Shown here: positions 1-12,400 of the stretch, piece by piece
Numbering within the stretch: the stretch's first letter is position 1
How the letters are laid out: every line of letters starts with the position of its first letter
Source: Bugulina stolonifera
Taxonomy: Eukaryota; Bryozoa; Gymnolaemata; Cheilostomatida; Bugulidae
DNA: 64,000 nucleotides
Assembly: GCA_935421135.1 (NCBI GenBank)
Contig: OW285192.1
Span: 5,003,501-5,067,500, forward strand
Reading direction: 5' to 3'
The notes under the pieces: generated by a model
What the model was told of the DNA's origin: nothing
What the model saw: the letters and a program-made list of their open reading frames with translations, nothing else
The model's database searches: none
Translations under genes and position numbers: made by a program

Positions 1-499
1 CCTCTCTTGTGAGTGTGTAATCTGAAAGTAATGCAGTTGGCCCAACAATATGAAACTATCGAACATGTTTATCGACAGGTCTTGGCTGAGATTCATTGTT
101 TAATTTGGAATTAGATATACAAGTACGTACTTCGATTCACTGCATAACTATGAGGTACCTATGTCCTTGGTTTTTGCTTTCCAAGAAACCCGGGAAATTC
201 CGATATTCTATATTCTAATTTGGTGGCAAGTCATTGCAAATGCGATGTATTGAAAAACTTAAATTTTCCACCCATTTTGCGACCACCCAATCAACAGCAA
301 GAGAGAAACAGTTCACTGTCTGTGAAGGTCATACTAGACCGTCGTATCACTACAAATATCAGAACCAAATTAAATCTAATCACTTTTTCACCCAGTCACT
401 CAAACGATGGAACAAGGGAGGACTATTTAATATCATAATCCACAACAACAATATCCATACTCCTTAGTGACTATGCAGGCAGACGAGAAGCAACCCTAC
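1..499. other. left edge, no exon recognised
   Basis: This is downstream (in UTP18 sense) of the last recognised donor, TGGTAG/GTAGGG at 500/499. The terminal UTP18 exon, which should encode a final WD40 strand set and C-terminus, was looked for on the minus strand and not seen. The two overlapping plus-strand frames of 72-77 codons have no recognisable content. Confidence 0.5.
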
Positions 500-3400
500 C
501 TACCAGTTTAACTGATTTTTCCGAGACGGAAGAAGCTAGTGCCAGAAGCTGAGCGGTAGAGTTGAATCTGGTGGTGGTACACTCAGTGACCAGGTTATTC
601 ACAACTTTCACTGGTTTGGGTTCAACAGATTTCATGACGTCAGAGGACTTGTAGATGTTAACTATTCCAACATTTGACCTACAAGTATAAAAGTGCGACT
701 TATCTTAGAATGTATGCACACAATAAAATACTTTATATCCCTGCATTATTACACTCCAAATATCACAGCTTCTACCAAGTGAGGCATTCGGATAAAAATT
801 GTCCCTTAGAAATAATAATCTGCTCCAAAATATACCCTCAATTACCCAGTGATGCCAGAAACAGCTATCCATGCTAAAATACTGCCCGCTCGACTCTCAA
901 TTGGTAGTTCAAAATTGGCGGACAATACTTGAGGTATATAAGGTGCCAGTGAGGTCACTTGGGTTCATTCCCCGCTTCAACTACCCGATACCTTGGGCAA
1001 AGTCAATATATATGTAATATACATTGCATTATGTACACCATTGACAATATGAAACTAGTAGAAGTTGGGCCTACACATGATAAGAACCATCTAGTAGGCT
1101 CTTACTTGCCACTCAAGCGCCAAACTAAACTTGGACATGTACGTCACAATTAATTCATAAAAAATATATTTTATTGTAGCAATATTTGATTACTATTTTA
1201 CCTTCTAAATCCCATATCAATGCTACAGCATAAATTTATATTCAGGTCTACATATGAAAGATGTCATGCCATCTAGAGGTACTGCCAGAATAGAAATAAG
1301 TCCTACACAACAAAAAACTGTTTTGGTTAAAAAATAAAAAGCCAGGAAAGCATAACAGTGTTGCTCAACCACGTAACAACTGGGTAAGACTTAAAAATAC
1401 ACTGAATACGTCAAACCTTATAGGTATAGGCTATAGACTAGGCTTAGTGTATCTAAACCTGTCTACTGCTGAGATTTCAGCTATATGTTTTTATAAAAGT
1501 TTCAAATTTTTTACTTCTATCAGCATGTGCACATACATGTATATGTACTATTTTCACAAATAAAAATATTAATAAGTACACTAATCCAAATTTACGAAAG
1601 CAACGTCAACTAACTATGATTCAGAAAAGCAATGTTATGCATGAATACTTATGACTTGGATTTACCATAAAAAATTATTTAGAGAATAATATTATTAATC
1701 TGTGTGGCAAGAAACGACATGTAGGCCTGATATGCTGTGGAGGTTTTAAAACCATCGATCATGACTTGCTGCTGATGTGATACGTTGCAAAATGATAAGG
1801 GATATGACCTGACGCTCAAGGCCAAGTTACAGTTGTATTTAGTTATCTGTAAACTTATGATAAGGTAAAAGACATGAAAGGCTATATTTTATGAAGGTGG
1901 TTTATAATTCATTTTTCCATCATTTGGGTTGACTTGCAATTGAACTGGCCTGGCCTGTGCTCCAAGATTAATGTTACTATCAAAAAGTACGGAGTTTTTA
2001 CTTCACCCTGTATTATCGCTAGATGTCAACAATATTACCCTGTATGCACAGACAGCATCATTGCATGGAACAATATTACCCTGTATGCACAGACAGCATC
2101 ATTGCATGGAACAATATTACCCTGTATGCACAGACAGCATCATTGCATGGAACAAGGTGATGGTGTATCTGTTTAACATACATGGAGCAGGTTGACAGAG
2201 TTCCATGAATATATAAATGGTGGCCAGCTGTTTGTCTCTAGTAGCTCTGTTCAGTGACAGTTAAGGGATTTAAATAGAGGATGGAATAAGGAATTTGTTA
2301 TGTGACGTAAGGTTATTGTAAAGATGACAGAACAATCACCTAGTGGCCACTGAGGCAACACTAAGTAATTTGTCACAGTTGAAAGTATGGTGTGTATATA
2401 TATATAAGCGGTCCTGCAATCTATGGACAGTATAACAGCGGCAGGACTATTGGTAAGATAGAACAGTTTAATATTAGACTTGAATTATTGCAGGTCATGT
2501 TTAAAGGGTTTGATACTTATACATATCAACATTACGCTATGGTAGCTGAGCACATCAACATCATATGATGGTAGTTGCACAGCCGCAACTATGTAAAGCC
2601 AGGTTTTGTTACTTTAATGGTAATACAGTAGTCAAAACTGCTAGCTTTGCAGAGACTTGCATGGTGTTATAGCTTCATATGGTGTATCTGCATGTAGGAT
2701 GTTTAGAATTTAATTTGACACCAGTTCTGTCAAAATCTAAATTAACTTCCTTTTTAGAAAGATATTGGTTTTACATGACACGGTGCCTGGCTTGTGCAGA
2801 ATAGAGTTAGTGGTGGAACAATTCACATGAGGCCTGGCCTGCGGAATTGACCCATATATTGCAGTATAACATTGTTTTATCATTCCTGCCTTATCACTTG
2901 TATACTAATAATTTGCTAATCATTTCTTATGGTAGAATATGGTTGCTTGTTCCATTTCACTTTGCTGTTTTGTTATTTATCATAAACACTATTCTGCTGA
3001 GCTAACCAGATATCCATATTTTCGCAGAGTCAACTTGAAAGCTGAATACCTGGAATCACGTACACAAGGGGAAGGCATTTCTTAAAAAGGTAGGAGTCTG
3101 AAACAATTTAATAGACCATTTTGATTGTCAACCACATTAATAAGTAGAAGGCTGCAGGAAGTAAGACAGTTGAAAGTAGCATACTTGATCCCTATTTCAA
3201 TTGGTAGGCAAAGTACAAAACAGCGGGCTAAGAATTAAATAAAACTTTTGGCAGACTTCTAATTATCAAAACTGAACATCGAGATAATATTTTGAAAGAC
3301 TTTTAAAGCCACTTATTTATATGTTAATGACCAAATACACCTGGGTTACTTTTATTGGCCTTTTAAGAGATGATTCAGTCATGTAAAACAAATGCATGTT

Positions 3401-6400
3401 GCTGACAATATTATAGCATGTTATTGACAATATTATAGCATGTTATTGACAATATTATTGCAAGTTATTGATAATATTATAGCATGTTATTGACAATATT
3501 ATTGCAAGTTATTGATAATATTATAGCATGTTATTGACAATATTATAGCATGTTATTGATAATATTATAGCATGTTATTGCTTTGAGCCATGACAAACTC
3601 ATTTGTCCTTTATAATATTATGATATGTTGGTAGTAAGGAAAGAAGGAATAAGGAAACTATTGCATCAAAATAATGCCCAAAGCAACAGATATTAAACCG
3701 TAATAGGTTTTTAATGATTGCACTATCCACTACATTGGTATCAACTTTATGATTCATTGGTTATAATTTTAAGAGTGCATTGCATTTGGAGAAATAATAT
3801 AATATAAATATCACTTAGATAAATGCTGCTATTATTCTAGATGGGTCACATTGCAAGATCAGACGAATTCAAATTTATAGATGATGATGATAATCTCCAA
3901 GTACCTGCACAGATATCATGGAATTGTTCAGTTTCCAAATTTAACCATATAAATGGATACATGAATGTGAGCCTTCAGGAAGTTGGTATTGGAGTATGGA
4001 AGAGCAGAAGTCCAGCTGGCCACCATACAAACCTTCACTAACTATACCGCAAGAAAATGCACAAAACCAAAAGTGCGGTTTGAAACATGCTGAATTTATT
4101 CCCACTTGATAATTTATTATTATTTATCTTTTAAGCCCTATGCCCAATGTACTCGGCATACTTATTGTTTATTTTAAGTTGATCACGCCTCTATTTTTTA
4201 TTTATGTAATAACGGTACAGTTCTTTCATTGTATTTTCTTTAAAATAATCACCAATTGTTTAGCTCACTATTTTTATATAGCAAGATACTATCCAATGCC
4301 TATGCATTCTTCCAGTTATGTTTTTCTAAATTGCTCTACATAGGCTACATGTAGCCTACATATAGCTACATACATGCATATTAATAAATGATGAATACAC
4401 ATATACGCAAATACCAATGAAGTTTGCTATTTTACAAAAAATAAATTTCAACTTTTACATCATGACATTTAGTCACTATGACGGCTAGTAGTCTATATAA
4501 ATTTAAACAACGGAAACAAGTTCACAACTTTCTTAGGCCCAAGTGTCTATGGCCCAACGTTTAAACAACATCTCCAATGCTGTTTTCCAAGTAGAAACAA
4601 CCATTTTGACAATAAATAAATCTTTATGCATGCATATCTGTACATCTCACATTGGAATTGTGTGAAGTCATTATAACGTACATGTAGCTGCTGAAGTGAA
4701 CAATATCACATAGCACCATCTGTCATTAAAAGTTGATTGTTAATGATGAAAACTGCAAATTAAGGTAAAATAATCCAGACAGAAATTGCTTAGCAATGTG
4801 CCAGTAAGCCTGTCCAGTTTGCAGCTTTTAATCAGTGACCTGCTAACCACACTGTGGTTAGCAGGTCTGTGTATATAATCAATGCTTTTCCATGCTTCGA
4901 ATTTTGCTTCGTATTTAAAATACGAAGGATGGAATTGGCACAAAATACGTATTTCCTGACCTTCGTAGGAGCAAGCTCCTTCGACCGCGAGACTTCGTAT
5001 TTCCGAAAATACGTAGGGATTTTTATTGCTTCGTAGGATGGAAGTGCCATCCTCCGAAGCTAATGTACAAGTACTAGCTAGTAGTACACTATCTTTGGCT
5101 GGCGCAATAGTATTCACGCTTGAATAACTGCTTGTTGATAACTACATTATGGTTATGACGTCAGTTTGGCTGTGCGCTCCTTGTTGCGGTTGAATTCGCA
5201 TTAGACAACGCATAGCTATTTTTAACTCACGAGGTTATTGTACTATGATGTCATAGGCGGGAAAACTTAAATGCGTTTGCCACAAAACAGTTGAACAATA
5301 TACGAAGCATGGAATTAGACTGGAATGGAGCTTCAAAGGGTGAAACAACTCCCTTCGAAGGAAAATACGAAACATGGAAAAGCACTGATTATAACATACA
5401 GACTCCAGTAAGCAGATGGGGTTCAAAGCTCACCCGGTTGAGCTTTGAACCCCATAGCTTTCCAGAGTGACTTGGTACTCATTTGAATGATTGCTACCTT
5501 GCTGCAAAGTTTATTATTACACACCCATTCAAAGCGAATGCATGCAGGTAAATCTACGTTTTGGGTTATGTTCCTAACACTTAGCAGTAACAATGACTTC
5601 TTTACAAGAATAACCTTTAATGGGAAAAATAGTAATCCCAAATAATGCACTTGAAATACTGATTTTGCATGTAGTCATCAAAATTTGTAGCGTTATGGTG
5701 AGCAGCATTGCTATTTCAGCCAAACTTTAAAGCTCATCCACATGATCAGTCTAGAATAAAAATATGTGAGCCGATGCAAATTTTTCACCAAAGATACAAT
5801 TATTAAAAATAATCACAATATGATATATGTAAGTTTTGCAAATAACAGGTTGTCACATATTCAAGTGATAAGCGATGAAATGTAATACTTTTTGCCCGCA
5901 TCCTGCAACCACCCTTCCTGTAATGATCATTATTTATATCCTTTTCTTTCTGAAACAAAATACGATTTGAAACACGCATATTAAAATATAATTATCCTAT
6001 TTCTATGAGAAACATAAGCTAACCTATAGATCCCGAATGATACAATACGATACAAAACTTCGTTTCAACAAAACTATGGATATTATATGGATTTGGATTC
6101 CTCAGAAGATCTCCACTTAATTGTCTAATAAAAATCAGCGTCTTTACACAGACATCAAAAAGCTAGCGGGATTGCTAAGTCTTTCGTGGCTACACCTCGT
6201 CAAGTTTTGGACTATAGAAGTGTAGGCCTTACATGTATAATGTAACTAGTAAAAATATTTAAAACTTTGATAACTTCTGATCTACCAAAATTTTATCAAA
6301 AATACTGTTTATTTTTATGGAAACATCTATCGTAATGATAACACAGCGGCTGTCTGGGTACCCAGTGTCTAAGTAATATTAAGGTCATTACCATGTATTT

Positions 6401-9400
6401 CTCTGGCAAGTTATTACTGTTCTTTGTTAGGTCTTTGAAATTAGGATAGTGTAACTTGACCGCCAAATTATTGATTTCAGTAGAACAAGTTGCCAAAGTA
6501 CTAAATTACTAGTTGAAAAAATAAAAATGTTGGCAAGGTGGTAAAAGAAGACCTTATTTACTCCACCCACTGGATAAACCAATTAGGATTTATGTATACA
6601 GGGTAATGATGGATGAAAGGAATAATTAAAAAAACTATACACTTGCTCATTACTAGGGCCATTCAATTACAATGATAATAAAATGCAAAAAAATAACCTT
6701 TGGCTTTAAAAATAATGTCAATATTATTTTCTACATTGCATTACAATTCATCATTTTAGAAATATGACAACCATCTTGGACAAATAGTGAAAGCCGAGTA
6801 TTATAAAAATTAAGTTATAAATTGTATTGTTATATTTTATTATTGTACATGCATTATTGATAGATTTCATATCCTGCAGTCCTTGACAGAGGTCTACTAG
6901 AGATGGAAAATACCATCTATTATCGTAAATATGTTTATATTTTCTTATTTCTTGGAACAAAATATTGTATATCTACTGGACACTACAGGCATAACGATTA
7001 TGAGCTGAATAGATTACATAGTTTCTGCATATTTTATCAAATAAACTTCAACAACAGAACTATTGGCATATAATTAACCATAGCAGTTCATTTTGCACAA
7101 TAACTGTTCCATTAATATAATCATGCTTCTATTTAGTAAGAGATTTAGATACGGAGCTACAATTTGAGCTAGCTTCAACTAATTAACTCAGTTAATTCTT
7201 GCTTACAGGTCTATGGCCTGAGGTAGTATCTGGTAGCAGAGGATCTCTCGACTTTAAATAATATGGGATGTATTGTCGAAATATTGACCCCCTCCTTCCC
7301 CATATATGAGTGAATAGCATTTTCATTTACCAACTGCCATTTTGTAACTTTTGGTTCAGGGAGCTTCAGCACTGGCCTACGGTGTAACATCTTTAGTTTG
7401 CACATCTACATAACAATTATGCTGATTCACTTTTTCCCAAACAACTAAGACCAAATCCTTCAAAAAGGAAGATATAGGATACATCTTATTCAAAGTGCCG
7501 ACTTTTAGCAGGTCAACTCTGTGCATATTAACAATTGACATATTTTTTATTAACCGGCAAAAACCATTATTATAATAGTCATTATTGAGCGAATCCAGAA
7601 ATGTCAATGCTATTATGCATATACTCCTCATATCATACCTATATTATAAAGATTTAATAATTTTATTAGAATACTTTTGAAACTAACTGTTTTGTCCTGT
7701 TAATATCAAGGCTACCAGTCTTTTCACACAGGTGAAATCAAAATGTTTGCAATTATGTCAGCAGTCAGCAGGCACACTCTTATTTTTCATATGAATATTT
7801 TTATCTGTTTAAGAATTTGAAAATCCATTCCCTGTGTACCCTGCCCAAATATAGGTAGTTTAAATAAATATATTTCAGTTTGCGGATTACTGAATAAATA
7901 TAAGCCAATCTACGGTATACGTCATGTAAGAATATTGAAAATGGACCAGCTGACCAACGGGCAGCATTGGGAAAGGTCTAAATTTATACATTATAGCCTA
8001 ATTTAGAGGGGAAAATATTCTGTCTCCGGGGAAACATTTTGTAAGATTGACATTTTGTAAATGGTGATGACAATGTATTTATCATGTTATTTAGCGTCAA
8101 GTGTGTAAATTACGACGATGACGACCGTGCAACTACGACCGTGCAACTACGACCGTGCAACTACGACCGTTTGCTTAGGCTCATTATTAATTTGGTATAC
8201 GACATACTCAAATTGAAAGGGAAAAAGAAATATTCCCAATTAAATATGAATCAATTATTAACCAAAACGATTTCTTATTTACCATGAACTGTGATGCATC
8301 TGGTATATTAAGCACAACTTCAAATTGTATCCATTTTATGGCAATACTTTGTATTTAGTCATGCGATAATAATTAATAATATATAATGTAAATAATAATT
8401 TGGATAATAAATATCTAGTAGGCCTACAGGTGATCTTTGAGTGTTCATGCTAAATATTCATCTGTCTTGTTTTAGGCTTTTTATTTTATGAAGAAATAGC
8501 AAGTAAAAGTTTAATAAAATCAAATTTCTTAAACATGCCCTCACCTAGTAAATCATAGGTGGATATACCTGTTTACTTTCTATAAAATCTACTATGATGG
8601 CAATTAGGTTTGATAACAGGTATCTCCAGTGTTTGTGATTATTTTAGCTAATTAGCTATTATAATAGTAATTATGTAGTACATGTAATTAACTCTGGATT
8701 AACTCTTACTACTGTTGGTGTAGATACAATATTAGTATTACATAAGTAGTAGAAGACTAATTCAAACCTGTCATTCGTCCCCTAAACCAATACCTAGGTT
8801 ACATAGCCTTACCTGTGTTGAAAGTTTTACCATGCATATTATTTTAGATGGGCACAAATAGAGAAAGAGGGGAGCGCCACAAAATATATTATGATGAACT
8901 TGCATTGCGTTAAATAATAAACTAAGTTTAACATACCCACAGACAACATAATTGTGTGCGTTATCAGTGCATATAGATGTTCCGTTAAGACATCCTTCAT
9001 CTCTAAATCTATGTACACATTGCCTACTGCTCATCTGCCAAACATAAACCTCTCCATCATCTACAAGTGGAACATATCACTCATTACTTATTGATTAGGA
9101 GGTGGGAAGTACCTAACATTGCCCATTGTGGAGTTGATACAAGGTCGAATAAGGAAATCAAACGATATAATCTACAGGTTTAATGCTCATTATTGGTGAA
9201 TATAAAGGGTGGATAGATGACACATACGAATCACCTTGAGACAGGCACTTTAAAACGAGTACATGCATGTAGCTTGAATTATATTAATCCCCATAAAATA
9301 CTTGAGCAATGTTTGTATTACTAAGGATATTGCAAATCACTATGCAATAGAATTCCAAATAATCTTAAACACAGACAGGAAGTTGGAATCTCTCTGCCAT

Positions 9401-12400
9401 GCAAAATGGATTATAATCATTAACAAGCATTTAATTAGCATACAGTACCACGCAGTATACAACCATACGTATACAACCATAGCAGTATACAACCATACGT
9501 TGGATGTATGCTTACCTTTGGGTGTGTAGAGACCTGCATGTAGGTACTCCCTATCTGTAGTGTAATGTACTTACCTCCAAATGTATACAGGTACTCCCCA
9601 TCTGTAGTGTATGTACTTACCTCCAAATGTATAGGCCTACAGGTATTCCCCATCTGTAGTGTATGTACTTACCTCCAAATGTATACAGGTACTCCCCATC
9701 TGTAGTGTATGTACTTACCTCCAAATGTATAGGCCTACAGGTATTCCCCATCTGTAGTGTATGTACTTACTTCCAAATGTATACAGGTATTCCCCATCTG
9801 TAGTGTATGTACAGAGATACTCCCCACCTGTAGTTATATACTTACTTCCAAATGTATACAGGTATCCCCCACCTGTAGTGTATATACTTACCTCCAAATT
9901 TATACAGGTATTCTCCATCTGTAGTGTATGTACTTACTTCCAAATGTATACAGGTATTCTTCATCTGTAGTGTATATGCTTACCTCCAAACGTATACAGG
10001 TATTCCCCACCTGTAGTGTATGTACTTACCTCCAAATGTATACAGGTATTCCCCATCTGTAGTGTATGTACTTACTTCCAAATGCATACAGGTATTCCCC
10101 ATCTGTAGTGTATGTACAGAGATACTCCCCACCTGTAGTTATATACTTACCTCCAAATGTATACAGGTATTCTCCATCTGTAGTGTATGTACTTACTTCC
10201 AAATGTATACAGGTATTCTCCATCTGTAGTGTATATACTTATCTCCAAACGTATACAGGTATTCCCCACCTGTAGTGTATGTACTTACCTCCAAATGTAT
10301 ACAGGTACTCCCCACCTGTAGTGTATGTACTTACCTCCAAATGTATACAGGTATTCTCCATCTGTAGTGTATGTACTTACCTCCAAATGTATACAGATAC
10401 TTCCCATCTGTAGTGTATATACTTACCTCCAAATGTATACAGGTATTCCCCACCTGTAGTGTATGTACTTACCTCCAAATGTATACAGATACTTCCCATC
10501 TGTAGTGTATATACTTACCTCCAAATGTATACAGGTATTTCCCATCTGTAGTGTATATACTTACCTCCAAATGTATACAGGTATTCCCCATCTGTAGTGT
10601 ATATACTTACTTCCAAATGTATACAGGTATTCTCCATCTGTAGTGTATATGCTTACCTCCAAACGTATACAGGTATTCCCCACCTGTAGTGTATGTACTT
10701 ACCTCCAAATGTATACAGGTATTCCCCATCTGTAGTGTATGTACTTACTTCCAAATGCATACAGGTATTCCCCATCTGTAGTGTATGTACAGAGATACTC
10801 CCCACCTGTAGTTATATACTTACCTCCAAATGTATACAGGTACTCCCCACCTGTAGTGTATGTACTTACCTCCAAATGTATACAGGTATTCCCCACCTGT
10901 AGTGTATGTACTTACACCTCCAAATGTATACAGATACTTCCCATCTGTAGTGTATATACTTACCTCCAAATGTATACAGGTATTCCCCACCTGTAGTGTA
11001 TGTACTTACCTCCAAATGTATACAGATACTTCCCATCTGTAGTGTATATACTTACCTCCAAATGTATACAGATACTTCCCATCTGTAGTGTATATACTTA
11101 CCTCCAAATGTATACAGGTATTCTCCATCTGGGGAGAAGGTCATTGAACTCACGGATCCATTCATCTTCAGCTGACCCACCAGCTCCTTAGACTGTTATA
11201 ATAAACATGAGAATATACTATAATATAATATAAAAGAGATAATACAGAATGTATACTATATATAATGTACACGAGATAGTACAGATTATATACTACACTG
11301 TAGATATAATCAAATCAAAAGTGGAATAGACAAACCAAAAATATTGTTTAATCTAAAACACATTTTCATGTACCATACCTAAGGTATAATAAGTGTTGAT
11401 GGCGGCTCATTTCTATTCCACACACCCCACATTAAGTTTAAGATTTATACACCATACACATATAATGTATTTGCAGAAAGCAAAGCTAATTGATTAAAAT
11501 CAAAATATTACAACAATGCACATATTATTTTAAATCGTATATTTCCGCATCTTTTGCAGCTAAACTAAGCTTTGATAAATACAGATTTTCATTACTGCTA
11601 AGTGCAAAATCATGGTACAATGTGACTGGAATGGATGTGTAATGTTCCATCAATCAAGGGTAGATTATAATTATGTGGGCTCTATTGGAACATGTCTAGC
11701 AAGCCTAATATTGCATGGATGCTATCACGCCACACACAATATAATCCATAAAGGACCATGATATGTTACTTTGAAACAAGTCAGACTGTCAAATGTAACC
11801 TAGTGCGAATGACTATGCTTCATAAACAGTTTTGCCCTATGCCATTTTTTTCAGTATTAAAATTTACAATTACTAAAAAGCGTGTAGCGCACTCATGTGC
11901 ATAAAAAATGTTATCAATTTAACAAAAAAAAAACAATGGCATTATTGTTTGTGCAATTGTCCACATCCTAGATTAGCTAAAGTCACGTCGTCAGTGTTAT
12001 GAATAATATAATCCCTGTTATGTAAAAAATCTACAGTGATATGGCATTTTTTTGGTATGCAGTATGTAATGTATAACAAATGTGTCATCTGCCAGATAGC
12101 CTTCTGCAAGGTTCTACAGATATCACCTTATAGCCGCTAAATCAGAGAGCTATTCTCGCGTTTTTCTAACGTCCACCCATGATATAAATTGAAGAGTTTA
12201 TACAATGGGAGAAATAGCAGAATTGTAAGTAACGTAGACATGCCATAGTCCACTCCTGCACTTGCAGATAATAACCAAAATTCAATTCTGGTTAATGTTC
12301 TTCTATTGGGATAGATCTAGAGGCTGTGATTCAACCTAACTGTAGCTTACCAGATGGTGCAGCATATGTACTTACCCTAGCAGACAGAATATGTACATGC

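Larger units (their letters stand above)
679..8936 (-). other. 8.3 kb UTP18 intron, repeat-rich
   Basis: This intron joins the exon ending at the GG/GTATGT donor (8937) to the exon beginning after 678; phases agree (GG + G). It is far longer than the gene's other introns. I see no credible nested gene: open frames here are short and match nothing I recognise. It contains a 41-bp x3 repeat, a 22-bp x8 repeat, a palindrome next to a fold-back element, and a 14-bp repeat, all listed separately. The remaining stretches (679-2029, 2153-3397, 3580-4837, 5404-8122, 8171-8936) are plain AT-rich sequence. Confidence 0.7.

Noticed and set aside
3841..4041. 66-codon frame with an acidic stretch
   Set aside because: No domain, splice context or repeat support; likely chance.
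7211..7631. Two overlapping minus-strand frames in the long UTP18 intron, tested as a UTP18 exon
   Set aside because: Neither aligns with UTP18, and the phases of the exons at 8937 and 678 already join without them.
9435..11191. Many 60-85 codon frames on both strands with Tyr/Cys/Val-rich repeated peptides
   Set aside because: They are six-frame translations of the 46-bp minisatellite; only the exon 11102-11192 fits UTP18.
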